Assembly (NCBI GenBank): GCA_026168455.1
Contig: CM047428.1
Location: 34,213,255-34,277,254, forward strand
From: Theocolax elegans
Lineage: Eukaryota; Arthropoda; Insecta; Hymenoptera; Cerocephalidae
Reading direction: 5' to 3'
DNA length: 64,000 nt
Shown: positions 1 through 10,989 of the stretch, piece after piece
Layout: every line of letters begins with the position of its first letter
How positions within the stretch are numbered: position 1 is the first letter of the stretch
Program-made: the position numbers and the translations under genes
Notes under the pieces: generated by a model
Databases searched by the model: none
Seen by the model: only the letters and a program-made list of their open reading frames with translations
Told to the model about the DNA's origin: nothing

Positions 1-182
1 GACCTCTTGGATAAGCACGCCTACAAATACGCATAAGTGCGTCAACCTCACGACGAAGTATTTACCTGGAGTTGTACACGGAGCGGAGATCAATCACCGA
101 GGTTGACGTCGTCGAGGAGAGAGGGGTGAGTCGGCCCCGAGTAGCAAAGCGGCGGGTGAGTTTCGTACCTGACAGCAGGATA
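1..182. repeat. GC-richer dispersed repeat, copy A
   Basis: This segment matches 503-681 over nearly its whole length, starting from a shared GACCTCTT and passing through shared blocks such as TATTTACCTGGAG, TTGACGTC and GCGGCGGGTGAG. It begins at the window edge, so the left boundary is unknown. On the minus strand it carries a splice-donor-like CCAGGTAA at 62-69. No element family is recognised; an LTR or a noncoding exon-like repeat are both possible. Confidence 0.6.
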
Positions 183-502
183 TACTAAGGGAGGCGATAA
201 CCAGGAAGCCTCGAGGACCCTCCGTAGCCTTACAGGACAACAGTCAAGGCGAAGAGGCAGTATCCAGGCAGTAAGCTGGAGAACCTCCAACGCCAACTAG
301 TAAGCAGCTGTAAAAGAGTAAACTAATGAATGCAGATACGCATTAAGAGGCTAAGGAACAAGAAAGAGGATACACAGCTATATACAGAAGACAAGAGATA
401 AGGGAAATAAATGTACAGCTGTATGTAAACACTACAGCTGCACAAGAAACCGCATAGAACAGATTGAGGTTAGGTTGCTATGCACAAACAACGTGTACAG
501 CA

Positions 503-681
503 GACCTCTTAAATGAGCACATATACAAATACGCATACTTGCGTAAACCTCACGATAAAGTATTTACCTGGAGCTGTAGACGGAGCGGCTATAAGTCACC
601 GAAGTTGACGTCAGCGAGGAGCGAGGGTTGACTCGGCTCTGAACAGCGATGCAGCGGCGGGTGAGCTTCGTGCCTGAAACT
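503..681. repeat. GC-richer dispersed repeat, copy B
   Basis: Second copy of the segment at 1-182, in the same orientation and offset by about 502 bp, with scattered substitutions and small indels. It also has TTACCTGG (564-571), and a further TTACCTGG follows at 726-733. The 183-502 interval between the copies holds nothing I can name. Confidence 0.6.
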
Positions 682-789
682 CACACCAATTAGTTGACGA
701 CAGATAATATAGAATGAGTTAATAGTTACCTGGAAAGAAGTTATACAGCATCTCCGAGACGTAAACAGCACCAGGTCAACATACACTTA

Positions 790-920
790 CAGCAGATGTG
801 CACCGCTACAGCCTGAATACAGCGGTAATCGACTCGCTCGCTCGATGCGAGATCGATGTACCGTGTACAAGTACGTACTGCGCAGGCGCGCGGTACGATC
901 GCGGCTCTCGAGCACGAGTA
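790..920. other. CG-containing short block, unidentified
   Basis: A locally CG-rich stretch with overlapping short palindromic words (CTCGCTCGCTCGATGCGAG, GTACCGTGTACAAGTACGTAC in part). No ORF, RNA or element is supported. Confidence 0.2.
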
Positions 921-1040
921 AATTACCACAAAAGTGTATCTATATATTTACTATAGTAAAAAGTTTCTCAATCAGCAGCGCAAAATTCCAAAAGACTATG
1001 CCGTAGCAAGGCTGGAGTTGGATTTTTCCTGATTGCGGTA

Positions 1041-1091
1041 TATAGGCGGTCCGAGCAGCAAACGGATTGATTGCTGCTCGGACCGCCTATA
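1041..1091. repeat. Perfect hairpin in array unit 1
   Basis: Arms 1041-1061 and 1071-1091 are exact reverse complements (21 bp) around a 9-nt loop. A TTTT run follows six bases later on the plus strand. Confidence 0.9.
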
Positions 1092-1370
1092 GAACCTTTT
1101 CGCCCATGAGAATTGCATTCCTGCTCTAATCGAACCACTATTGTTTCTTTACACCGGTAGTTATTCAATTTATCCAAAAGTTCAAAAAGATTTGTTATTT
1201 TTTTATTTAAAATTATTAAAAAATATTATGTGATGATTTATTAATAATATACTTTTTTTTTTTAAAATACTAAATCAGTGTATCTAGTAAAAAAAATCTG
1301 AGTCAAGAGCGCAAAATACCAAACGATTATGCCGTAGCAAGGCTTGAGTTGGATTTTTCCTGATTGCGGT

Positions 1371-1423
1371 CTATAGGCGGTCCGAGCAGCAAATGGATTG
1401 ATCGCTGCTCGGACCGCCTATAG
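1371..1423. repeat. Perfect hairpin in array unit 2
   Basis: Arms 1371-1390 and 1404-1423 pair over 20 bp (5' arm CTATAGGCGGTCCGAGCAGC) around a 13-nt loop. Confidence 0.9.
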
Positions 1424-1697
1424 AGCCTTTTCGCCCATGAGAATTGTATTCCTGCTCTAATCAAACCACCATTTTTTCTTTGCACCGGTAATTATTCAAA
1501 TTATCCATAATTTCAAAAAGATTATTTTTTTTATTTAAAATTATTAAAAAATATTTAGTGATGATTTATAAATAATATACTTTTTTTTTTAAAATACTAA
1601 AACAGTGTATCTAGTAAAAAAAATCTGAGTCAAGAGCGCAAAATACCAAACGATTATGCCGTAGCAAGGCTTGAGTTGGATTTTTCCTGATTGCGGT

Positions 1698-1750
1698 CTA
1701 TAGGCGGTCCGAGCAGCAAATGGATTGATCGCTGCTCGGACCGCCTATAG
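1698..1750. repeat. Perfect hairpin in array unit 3
   Basis: Same 20-bp stem as unit 2, with arms 1698-1717 and 1731-1750. Confidence 0.9.
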
Positions 1751-2022
1751 AGCCTTTTCGCCCATGAGAATTGTATTCCTGCTCTAATCAAACCACCATT
1801 TTTTCTTTGCACCGGTAATTATTCAAATTATCCATAATTTCAAAAAGATTATTTTTTTTATTTAAAATTATTAAAAAATATTTAGTGATGATTTATAAAT
1901 AATATACTTTTTTTTTAAAATACTAAAACAGTGTATCTAGTAAAAAAATCTGAGTCAAGAGCGCAAAATACCAAACGATTATGCCGTAGCAAGGCTTGAG
2001 TTGGATTTTTCCTGATTGCGGT

Positions 2023-2075
2023 CTATAGGCGGTCCGAGCAGCAAATGGATTGATCGCTGCTCGGACCGCCTATAG
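2023..2075. repeat. Perfect hairpin in array unit 4
   Basis: Same 20-bp stem, arms 2023-2042 and 2056-2075. In unit 5 (about 2346-2402) the 5' arm carries mismatches, and in unit 6 it is lost. Confidence 0.9.
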
Positions 2076-2759
2076 AGCCTTTTCGCCCATGAGAATTGTA
2101 TTCCTGCTCTAATCAAACCACCATTTTTTCTTTGCACCGGTAATTATTCAAATTATCCATAATTTCAAAAAGATTATTTTTTTTATTTAAAATTATTAAA
2201 AAATATTTAGTGATGATTTATAAATAATATACTTTTTTTTTTAAAATACTAAAACAGTGTATCTAGTAAAAAAAATCTTAGTCAAGAGCGCAAAATACCA
2301 AACGATTATGCCGTAGCAAGGCTTGAGTTGTATTGTTTCTGAGTGCTGTCTATAGGTTGTCCGAGAAGCAAACGAATTGATTGCTGCTCGGACCGCCTGT
2401 AGAACCTTTTCGCTCATGAGAATTGCATTCCAGCTCTAATCGAACCACCATTTTTTCTTTGCACCGGTAATTATTCAATTTATCTAAAAGTTCAAGATTT
2501 GTTTTTTTTTTTAAATTATTAAAAAATATTATGTGATGATTTATATATAATATACTTTTTTTTTAAAAAATTACTAAATCAGTATCCAAAATACCAAACG
2601 ATTATGCCGTAGCAAGGCTAGAGTTGGATTTTCCGGATTGATCGTTGCTCTGACTGTCTATAGAACCTTTTTGCCCAGGAGAAGGGCATTCCTGCTCTAA
2701 TCAAGTCAATATTTTTTCTTTGCACCAGTATTTGTTCAACGTCTTGGATGACTTAAAAG

Positions 2760-3560
2760 GAAATATATTTTTTTAAATTTTTGATCGGTGCATATTTAAG
2801 TTATACTTTCCCGATGTAATGTTAAAGCGACCTGTCTTTTGTTTGTTTCGAGTTATTTATGAAAAAAATTGCACAACGCAAAAAATAATTTATTAAAAGA
2901 ATACGTATTTAAATTCTTTATATTACCTTTGTTTTCATTTTCTTGATTTCTTACGCGAGTAATTTATCTTCTTTGTACCCATGATCCTGAGATCCTCTCG
3001 ATCATTCAAATGTATAAAAAATAGGTTTTATAATACTTGTTGAAATTTAAGATTTACTGTTTTTAAGAATACATCAATTCACGCTTTGTGTGTGTATAAA
3101 ATCACACAAAATTCTTATTAGATTCGAATAAATAAAGCCTGACCAAGCTTTTTTTACATTTTATGGTTTCGTTGCCAAATAGTCAACTGTACATTGAAAA
3201 TTGCCTCAAAACGTTGATAACATTTTTTTTTATCTACATTTGGCCCACAAGTGCCTTTGTCATATCGATAAATTTTAGACCCAAATTAACAAGGAAAAAT
3301 AAATTACATTGTGTAAATATAATAGTACATGCAAATCCGGTTGATCCATTAACCTTTTAAGTATCAAAATAGTGATTTCCAAAAATACCTTTGAGTTACA
3401 AATTTTTTACTTATAAAAAGTTGTATAAATACTATAAAGTAAATTATACTTACCCTTTTTCATTATTTCTGCATAATCAATATTATGTAAAAGATGCTAT
3501 TTATTTTGAACACATTGCAAAATTTTGTATAACTACAACCGCATAACGAACCTTTACCTA
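2760..3560. other. AT-rich stretch without recognised features
   Basis: I see no gene, RNA or element here. A 65-codon ORF at 3163-3360 (plus) has no recognisable motif and is treated as chance. Confidence 0.5.
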
Positions 3561-3564
3561 GAAT

Positions 3565-4060
3565 ATTATCTGTACAAATTTTCAGATCACAATATAAATT
3601 CTCTTCGAAATGGCATTTGATTGAAATTTACTCTTTGCGTGGACAGTAGATGTTGATTTTCATTCAAGAGCCATTTTCTCCATTTTTCTTCATAAAAATT
3701 TGTGTAGTGGTAGATACTACTGAAATGTAGGGCAACTATGTCTTCATATTATCCCAATCGCTTTATATTTTCTTACGAGTTACTTTTTGTACACGAAATC
3801 GAGCTGCAGCGTCGTGACAACCCGTGCTGCCATCTAGCGCTGGAGGAGGTTGTAAAAATGATAATAAAAACTTTTTTATTTTTTGAAAAAATTCGTAAAA
3901 TGAAGACATAGTTGCCCTTCCTTACGACATCAGCTACCTGTGTACAAATTTTTAGATCAAAATATAAATTCTCTTCAAAATTGCATTTGATTGAAATTTA
4001 CTCTTTGCGTGGACAGTAGATGTTGATTTTCACTCAAGTGCTATTTTTGTAGGGCAACTA
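3565..4060. repeat. Short direct repeats with a hairpin-forming motif
   Basis: About 100 bp at 3570-3667 recurs at 3941-4038 in direct orientation (shared TTTGCGTGGACAGTAGATG). Between them AGGGCAACTATGTCTTCAT (from 3729) is mirrored by its complement near 3901-3919, and a third copy of the word lies after 4050. This fits remnants of a small inverted-repeat element duplicated with its flank; the family is unknown. Confidence 0.5.
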
Positions 4061-4241
4061 TGTCTTTATTTTATGCTCAAGTTCGTACGTTTTTATTTAC
4101 GATCATTTTTCTTATCAGTCAACGGACTGTTGACTCAGTCGGTAAATAATGGCTTTGGAACCCCCTTAAGCGATTAATGTTAGTATGAAAAATGGAAAAT
4201 GTATTAGATGATTTAATATTTTTGACCCGACCAGTCCTGTC

Positions 4242-5205
4242 TCATTTAGTATGAGTTGATAGCGGAGGAAGATTATTAATGTCAGCCTCCGAAGTCACAC
4301 GTATGAGAGGACCATCCCTCACCTTTCGTGCAAATACACTTAAATTTATTAAATTAATCACAACAGGCCTCGCATAGCCTAATTCTCTGCATTTATGTAT
4401 CGCTACCTGCCAAAGGTCGAAGACAGGCTTTGGCCAGAGCGGTCGAATAAACAGTAAGTGATTATCTCCCTCCTCAAAGATTTTCAACGCCGACTGCCCC
4501 TTTAACAAATGTGCCCTGTCGATTATTAAGTCTCTAGCCGAAGTCGATGACAGTCGAAAGACAATACCTCGGCTGCGCGGTTCAGCCGGTGTTTCGCCCT
4601 CTGTAGCTGGCTTAGATCGCGGCAGCCAAGGTCGAATTTCAATCACCTGCTTCGACATCAACGGCAGCTTAATCGTGTCAAGTATTTTATTGACAATGAT
4701 AGTGTAAGATAAGGACGATGACATAGGCAGACCCGTGGCTAGAACCTCACATGTGTCTCTCATGGTGTCAAAAGACAAAGCACTTGATGATGCAGCCGAA
4801 ACGCTGCCGGAAGGCCCGTGTTCCTCCAAGGCAGTAACTCTTGACTCTAACTCTGAAAAACGCTCGTTTAAGTTTACAAAGCGCACCTCCGTAGCCTATT
4901 CGAACTGATCCACGCGAGCATGTAGAGCCACAATGTCCGCCTTCATATCATCAAGCTTCCCCTCCACGCGATCCACCTTCTCGACCACCGATTTAATGTC
5001 GCTTCGTAAGTTCTCGATGTTTAATTGCAGATTCATTTACAAATTGCGCGCAAAGCTCTCCATTCATGGTGGTAAAGCACCCGCCATTGCGTCGGTGTCG
5101 GCGGCGATATCGCGCGACGTGTGGTTGGGCAGCAGAGGCGTGGCGTCACGAGGTTGCTTGGCAACCTGTGACAAAGATGGCGACGGAGGCGAGGCCACGC
5201 GCTTG
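4242..5205 (-). pseudogene. LINE ORF1 pseudogene (coiled-coil nucleic-acid chaperone type)
   Basis: On the minus strand one frame can be followed for about 320 codons, interrupted by three in-frame stops (TGA at 5064-5066, TAA at 5037-5039, TAG at 4896-4898). The upstream part is rich in Pro, Ser and Ala. The middle has heptad-like IENLRSDI, VEKVDRVEGKL and FSELESRV, typical of a coiled coil. The C-terminal 200 residues (4886-4242) are stop-free, with charged segments resembling the RNA-binding region of non-LTR ORF1 proteins. Such proteins package LINE RNA in cytoplasmic particles. No reverse transcriptase follows downstream, so this is a 3'-deleted or ORF1-only copy. The assignment to LINE ORF1 rests on architecture rather than a signature motif. 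Confidence 0.5.
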
Positions 5206-5209
5206 GAAA

Positions 5210-5305
5210 CAGAGAGGGAGATTGAGGGAGAGAGTTAGAGAGTGAGTGAGAGAATGAGAGAGAGAATGAGAGATAGAGAGAGAGAGAGCGAGAGAGATAG
5301 AATCT
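5210..5305. repeat. GA-rich simple repeat
   Basis: Degenerate (GA)n/(GAGT)n tract directly upstream of the LINE ORF1 remnant. A similar shorter tract recurs at about 5620-5670. Confidence 0.85.
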
Positions 5306-5364
5306 TTATTTGGTATTACGGGGAAAAATCCTCGTATACATATTATGAATATAATCTGCGCAGT

Positions 5365-5635
5365 ATCAAATAAACTAAAATAAAATAAAATACAGCGTCA
5401 ATATAGAAGTAATCAAAACAAAACACTCATCACTCTAGAGAACAAATAACAAAGTAACATGAGATCATAAATACACAGATAAACATATAAATAAATAATT
5501 GAATAAATAAGTAAAAATAATAACAATAAAAATAGAATAAAAATATAATAACAATAAAAAATAAAAACAGTAAAGTAAACATAACAATAACAATATAAAA
5601 TATAAAATAAAATATAAAATATAAAGAGAAAGTGA
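5365..5635. repeat. A/T-rich low-complexity tract
   Basis: Runs of AATAA and AAAATA words. The 101-codon minus ORF across it (5465-5770) has low-complexity composition and is not taken as a gene. Confidence 0.7.
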
Positions 5636-6234
5636 GTGAGAATGAGTTACAGAGAGAGTGAGAGAGTGCGAGTTATCAATCGACAGAAAAAGGTTTGAAA
5701 CGTGTAATGAGCGAAAAATTGCTGAAATGAGTTTTTGGTATAAGGTCTTACCTGGGATTTGATCTGACATCTCTAGTGAGATTTTTTAATGGGGGTATAT
5801 ATATATGTATATACAAAACAATATATCAAAAATTGTAAAAACAAATCGTTATTTCTATTTGAACTTCTAATATTTGTCATCCTAGTACACGTGGTATTTT
5901 AAATTCTAATTAGAATGTTATAATTAATAATTTATTAATATGTATCGATCTATTTCGAATTATACACAGTTTATCAGATATTAATGTAAATAATAAGATT
6001 AGAATTAATTATTGAGAATAACAAAAATTGTTATTGATATAAATTGTAAAAATGATCATTCTTTTATTAGTTATTACGGATTTATCCCAACAAATTATGT
6101 AATTGCAATATTTATTTAATTACTAGTACTATAAATGATATTAATAAATAGTTTTTAAAAAATAATTTTTTGAATATTACATTATATTGTAATTTGATCG
6201 TAAAGAAATCTTATGTTAACAATAATATTTAACT

Positions 6235-6249
6235 GCGAGCGAAGCGAGC
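6235..6249. repeat. GCGAGCGAAGCGAGC word
   Basis: Near-palindromic 15-mer; the same core recurs at 63686-63700, and related CGCTCCGCTCGG words occur at 23080-23247. It appears to be the loop or terminal word of a dispersed hairpin family. Confidence 0.4.
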
Positions 6250-6294
6250 AATTTGGCTAGTTATCAAATTAAAACTAAAAGTAAGAATCTAGCT

Positions 6295-6560
6295 ATCATC
6301 TAGGTAATCCGAACATCATCTACTGGAAAGCCTGCATGTCAAAATGTCAGAACAAGAGAAAAAATGTGTCACTTCTTTAAGTCGATGTCCAGGTGGTCAG
6401 GGTGACCTCCAGGTCATCCGGACATCATGTACTGGAAAGCCTGCATGTCAAAATGTCTGAATATGAGAAAAAGAGTGTCGCTTCTTGGAGACGATGTCCA
6501 GGTGATCAGGGTGACCTCGAGGTCATCTTCGCATCGTCTACTGGGAAATCTACTTGTCAT
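6295..6560. repeat. ~110-bp tandem repeat, 2.4 copies
   Basis: Units at about 6300-6410, 6411-6519 and a partial from 6520 share ACTGGAAAGCCTGCATGTC and CGATGTCCAGGTG-TCAGGGTGACCTC. A more diverged copy lies at 15370-15640. No coding potential is seen. Confidence 0.75.
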
Positions 6561-6589
6561 CCTGTCTAACTGTTAGTTACAGCTGAAAT

Positions 6590-7090
6590 ATGGTTCTACC
6601 GACCTTGTTATAGCAGAATAAAAATATGATTCCACCGATCTTACTGGAAATAAAACCAGCACCATCCCAAGGGTAGAGGAAACTACTCTTAAAATTTCAG
6701 CCAAATCAGTTGAAAATTTTTTAAGATATTTGTGGAACATCGAAATTTTTAATTTTCGAATTGATGACATTAGCGACTTTGCGAGTGTCTAGCGCCAAAA
6801 ATAGTGGAAAATTATGTACTACGTTACATAGGAAAAAGTTGCGTCTTTGTAATTAAAACATTTTGCCAATAGTAAGTTTTTCGCTAAGATTTGTATATTT
6901 TGAGATATTGTACAGAGAATAAATGTAAGCCGTTTTTAGAGAAATTTTAACTTTATTATAGCTTAATTATGGTTCCACCGAAGTTGCTGAAAATAGAACC
7001 AGCACCTTCTTATATGTAGAGAAAACTACCCTCAAGGTTTCAGCCAAATCGAGTAATAACTTTTTGAGATATTTGTGGAACAACACTTTT
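6590..7090. repeat. Pair of direct repeats (~130 bp each)
   Basis: 6590-6735 and 6957-7080 share GGTTC(T/C)ACCGA, GAACCAGCACC, TTTCAGCCAAATC and GATATTTGTGGAACA. They are offset by about 365 bp and diverged. The family is unknown. Confidence 0.6.
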
Positions 7091-7380
7091 TCGATGACAG
7101 AAATATAAGGCTCTCCCGTATAACGGTCGAGCCTAAAAAATAAGATTATTGGCCGATCAAACAAAAAGTATATTTTGCAAATATGCTGAAAGGAAAAATT
7201 AAAAAATATTATTTGTATGATTTTTAAACAAAAAAAATTTATTTTGAACCCTATTTTATTGGCCAACACACATCATGCTTAAAGAGAACCGATGTATCTC
7301 GCAAGCCTGTCATTCACAGGCGTTTTATATCCATAACGGCTAGGATTGAAAAAAATTTTTCTTACTAAATATCAAAAACT

Positions 7381-7811
7381 TGTACGATCAAACGAACTTA
7401 CCTGGTAATGAAGTTTGATCGTAATTATACGTGATGTCTCGTCCGAATAGATCAAGGTAGTAGCGCCAGCTACACGGTTCTTACCACAACTATTACAGCC
7501 ATTTTTAAACATTTTTGTGTATGGTACAGGAACGTTTTGGGGGGGGGGGCGTCCTCTGGCGGCTCGTCCACCGCACCTACACTCGTCCGTTCCCTCGCTA
7601 ACTCATTAATTTTAAAGACTCCTTTTTTATCAAGAAATAGATCAATTTTTAGGTCTTTGTGTACACTATATATGCATTCCAATTGGGTATGGAAGGGAAT
7701 TGATCTATTCGGACGAGACATTACGTATAATTACGATCGAACTTCATTAACAGGTAAGTTTGTTTGATCGTACAATTATACTTTAGATGTCTCGTCCTCT
7801 AGATCAAGATA
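7381..7811. repeat. Left terminal structure of the DIRS element (nested inverted repeats)
   Basis: 7381-7455 is an imperfect reverse complement of 7700-7774, so this end folds into a hairpin with a ~245-bp loop containing a G10 run near 7540. Immediately next to it, 7771-7811 is an inverted copy of the right terminus. DIRS elements have inverted terminal repeats and an internal complementary region that templates the terminus; this arrangement resembles that but with an extra copy of the terminal word. The ORFs of 76-83 codons in the loop look incidental. Confidence 0.75.
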
Positions 7812-8050
7812 GTTATTTAAAACATCCACCACTTAAATTGACAAAAAAAAGTGAATAGAAAGAGGAAAAACTGCGTCCTTTATTGTTAACTTACATATTA
7901 AACCAATAATAATTTTTATATAAAGAGATACAATAGATTATTTAAAAGAAAAAGAACATATCTTTTGTCCCAATAATATGAGAAGACAACATAAAAAAAC
8001 AAACTATAGAGATAGATAGTTACTAAATAAAAAATAAGAGAATATTGTTA

Positions 8051-9039
8051 TTAAAGGCTAAGAATAGTTTCAGCAAAGTTGTTATCCTTAGGTAGTGGCC
8101 TATTGTAAAATTTTGCTAACACCATCGAAGACCCTGACCATCCTACTGTTTTTATAATTATTTCAAGACTTACTCCTCCTCGAAGAGCTGCAGAGGTAGA
8201 GGCATGTTTAGTGCTGTGTGGAGTGAATAGTGAAACGTCATTGCCTACTGTTTTTAGGATCGTTTTTATCCATCGTCTGATCGTATCTAAGGAAGCTGGA
8301 GTATTTGGTTTCCTCATCGTTCTGATGAGTATCTCTGGGTCCTGAGTGCGAATATCTTCAGTCTTCTCTAGGTAACATTCTGAAACTGCCGTTATGCATA
8401 GCGCAGGTCTTTCCTTACAATATGGTAGTCGAAGAGTGGGCTACATTCGATTGATGCCTGATGTCATCAGTCTGTCCGGTATTTTTATAAAATATGCCTC
8501 CGGTGTCTTTACTATGTTGTCAATTCTTATTTTTGAGAATGTCTGTTGTCCCTGCGCCGTAACCAGGAGTAACAGGGTAACAAGCTTTTTTGACAAGTCT
8601 TCCAGGGACAGGGAGTCATTTGGGTATAGACTTTCCAAGTATGCTAGCACCGGCGCTGAGTCCCAGGTAACGTCGAATTTTGTGCGTGTGGTTTCAACAC
8701 ATAGGCTCCTTTGCAAAACCTCTTCACAAATAGGTCGTCTCCTATTTTTTGCTTGGTGATTAACGATATGGCCGATCTGTAGCTATTAAGTGTTCCCGAT
8801 GAATTTATGTGATCAAAGGAGGTACTAAGGAATTGCAGTATGTCAGCTGTCCTTGGCGAGAAAATTGAGATTTTATTTTTGCAGCAGTGTGGGAACCATA
8901 GCCTAAGCGGTTTCTCGTACTGCTTCAAGGTAGCCTCCGACAGGGATGATATCATGACACCCACAGCTGTTTCTGGTACTCCTCTCTCCTTAAACGCCTG
9001 GCCGATAATCTCCCTACAACCACGGAAAGAGACCTCCAT
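8051..9039 (-). pseudogene. DIRS tyrosine recombinase (YR), broken
   Basis: The 9039-8700 part gives an N-terminal core-binding domain (LSEATLKQYEKPLRLWF, then TLNSYRSAISLI). A frameshift near 8690-8700 passes into the catalytic domain frame, which continues to 8051 with one in-frame TAG at 8441-8443. In the catalytic part I see the HSTKHAST motif (family HxxR box, here with Lys where Arg is usual), a GW box, and FYNRP containing the tyrosine nucleophile. The enzyme would recombine the circular DNA intermediate into the genome in the nucleus. Its start overlaps the end of the RT/RNase H frame by ~90 bp, as is usual in DIRS. The Lys substitution could reduce activity on its own. Confidence 0.9.
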
Positions 9040-10840
9040 AGTTGGTGTTGTTCTCTGAAAGGTGAAGAGAGTAAGTTAGGACTTGGTTTTAAAATCAAAG
9101 GTTCCGAAATTAGCAATTTTTTCAATAAGGGATAAAAGGGTTGTGCTATCCAGAAAGGCAAGACAACCTCCCTCTCTGCTCTACCAGAGATTATTTTTCT
9201 CAGTGTTCGTAATGCTAAAAAGAATGCATAGAAATATTCTGCATCCCAGTGTGAGGTGAACGTATCCACTGCTTCTGCCTCTGGATCTGGAAACCAAGAT
9301 TTGAACCTATTACATTTTTTGTTTACATTGGTCGCGAATAAATCAATGTCGAATTTTCCAAATTTTTCCGATGTTAGGGCAAATGCCTCATCAAAGATTG
9401 CCCACTCCGTTTCCTCCGATCTTATTCGCGACTCTCTATCGGCTATCACTTTATCTTTGGATCTTATATATGAGGCAAAAAACCAGAGGTCTCTGATTTC
9501 ACTCCATTTCCATATATCTCTTGCCAGATTTGCGAGCTTAGGGAACTGCACCCCTCCCCATTTATTGACATAGCTTATGGCTGTGGTGTTGTCCGTTCGT
9601 AACAGAATCTCAGATGATTGAGTGTCTGAAGTAAAGCATCTCAGTGCGTTAAAACAGGCCTTCAATTCTAAATAATTAATATGCTCTTTCTTTTCATCGT
9701 CTGACCACCAACCATGGGTTGAGATTCCGTTACATACCGCTCTCCAGCCGCTAAGTGATGCATCTGAAAAAATTGTTAGTTTATAGACGCCAGATCTAAT
9801 TATATTTAGTGTCGCCATTCTGCTGGTTTGGTTTATCCACCAGTCAAGATCCTCCAGTGCCTGTTGAGAAACATGTATACGGGATTCGTAGTTATCGTTA
9901 TGCTCCAGCAGCGATAGGTATTTCAATCTTTCAAGACCTTTTGTATTACTGCCGGGGACGCTGCTAAGGATAATTCTCTTATTCTACATTGCCTACTATT
10001 TTTTAGGGAGCTTGCACCTTTCTGGATGTGATTTCTCTTCTCTTCTGGTAACGAGACCGATTAGTCATTGGAGTTTATGATAAAGCCTAAGAATTTTAAT
10101 TTCTTTGTTGGTACTAAGACTGATTTCTTACGTTTTACTATAAAACCTAAATGCTCCAATAACCAAACTGTCTGACTGACGTTTTCATCACATTCCTGCT
10201 TGGAGTCACTTAAAATGAGAAAATCGTCAATATAAACTACTGATAGAAACCCTGCTGATCTCAGTTGGGCTGCAATCGGCTTTATAATTTTGGTGAAAAT
10301 AAAAGGGACTGTACATAACCCAAAGGGCAGCACATTAAATTCATAGATTCTCTCTAGGAACTGAAACCTTAAGTACTTTCTTGAGTCCCTGTGAATAGGT
10401 ATAAGGGTGTACGCATGCGCCAGGTCTATTGACGCTAAATAGCAGTCTGGTTGTAGTATCCGAACGCCTGTCTTCCAATCTTCCATTTTAAAATGCACCG
10501 GATCAATAAACCTATTCAAATTTTTTAGATTTAGAATAAACCTTTTTCCACCATTATTTTTATCAATTAAAAAGAAGGGAGATAAAAATTGACCCTGGCA
10601 GTGTTTAACCTATGAAATATGCGCAGAAGAAAGGTATTCATGAATTATTTTCTTATACACAATTAATTCTGCATCAGAGTATTTGGGCTCAATACACGTA
10701 GTATGCCCTGTTGGAAGATCCGAGAAAGGAATAGCGTATCCCCTTATCGTGTTTAGTATGTACCTATCGCTTGTGACCTCCTTCCATCTATGGTAAAACA
10801 AACCTAACCTGCCGCCCGTTACCTTTATTTCCTCCGATGT
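8952..10840 (-). pseudogene. DIRS reverse transcriptase and RNase H, broken
   Basis: The RT begins near 10830 (GGRLGLFYHRW). A TAG lies near 10608, followed by QFLSPFFLIDK, RFILNLKNLN, HFKMEDW and ASIDLAHAY, then the catalytic box VVYIDDFLIL. A TAA follows LGFIINSND just below 10066, and a frameshift near 9940 links to the RNase H part. That part shows IFSDASLSGW, NYLELKACF, LLRTDNTTAISYVNKWGG and ADRESR, which supply the acidic residues of the family. A C-terminal extension with FDIDLFATN and WFPDPEAEAVDTF is the region found after RNase H in DIRS polyproteins. The protein copies element RNA to DNA. The three breaks inactivate it. Confidence 0.93.
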
Positions 10841-10989
10841 TGCATGCTGCTGTGCTACTCCTTGTTCCTGGACGTTCTGATTACTCTACGACGGCAGGGT
10901 TGTTTTTGAGGAGGTTTCCGACCTGGCGTCTTCCAGTTTAAATGCTTGTATCCTGTTTGACGTTGGGATGAGGGTGATTTTGTTTTTGT

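Larger units (their letters stand above)
950..2740. repeat. Tandem array of a ~326-bp hairpin-bearing unit
   Basis: Five nearly complete units and one degraded unit follow head to tail. The landmark ATTATGCCGTAGCAAGG recurs with spacings of about 326-327 bp in the central copies and 294 bp for the last. Units 2-4 are almost identical; units 1, 5 and 6 are more diverged, as expected when the inner copies of an array are homogenised. Each of the first four units holds a long perfect inverted repeat followed by CCTTTTCGCCCATGAG. No protein is encoded. The unit could be a satellite derived from a MITE or from a small RNA gene; the sequence does not decide between them. Confidence 0.9.

Noticed and set aside
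950..2740. CRISPR array
   Set aside because: The repeats are ~326-bp tandem units without unique spacers, in a eukaryotic repeat context.
5465..5770. 101-codon minus ORF
   Set aside because: Lies on AATAA/GAGT simple repeats and gives a low-complexity Leu/Tyr/Phe-rich product.
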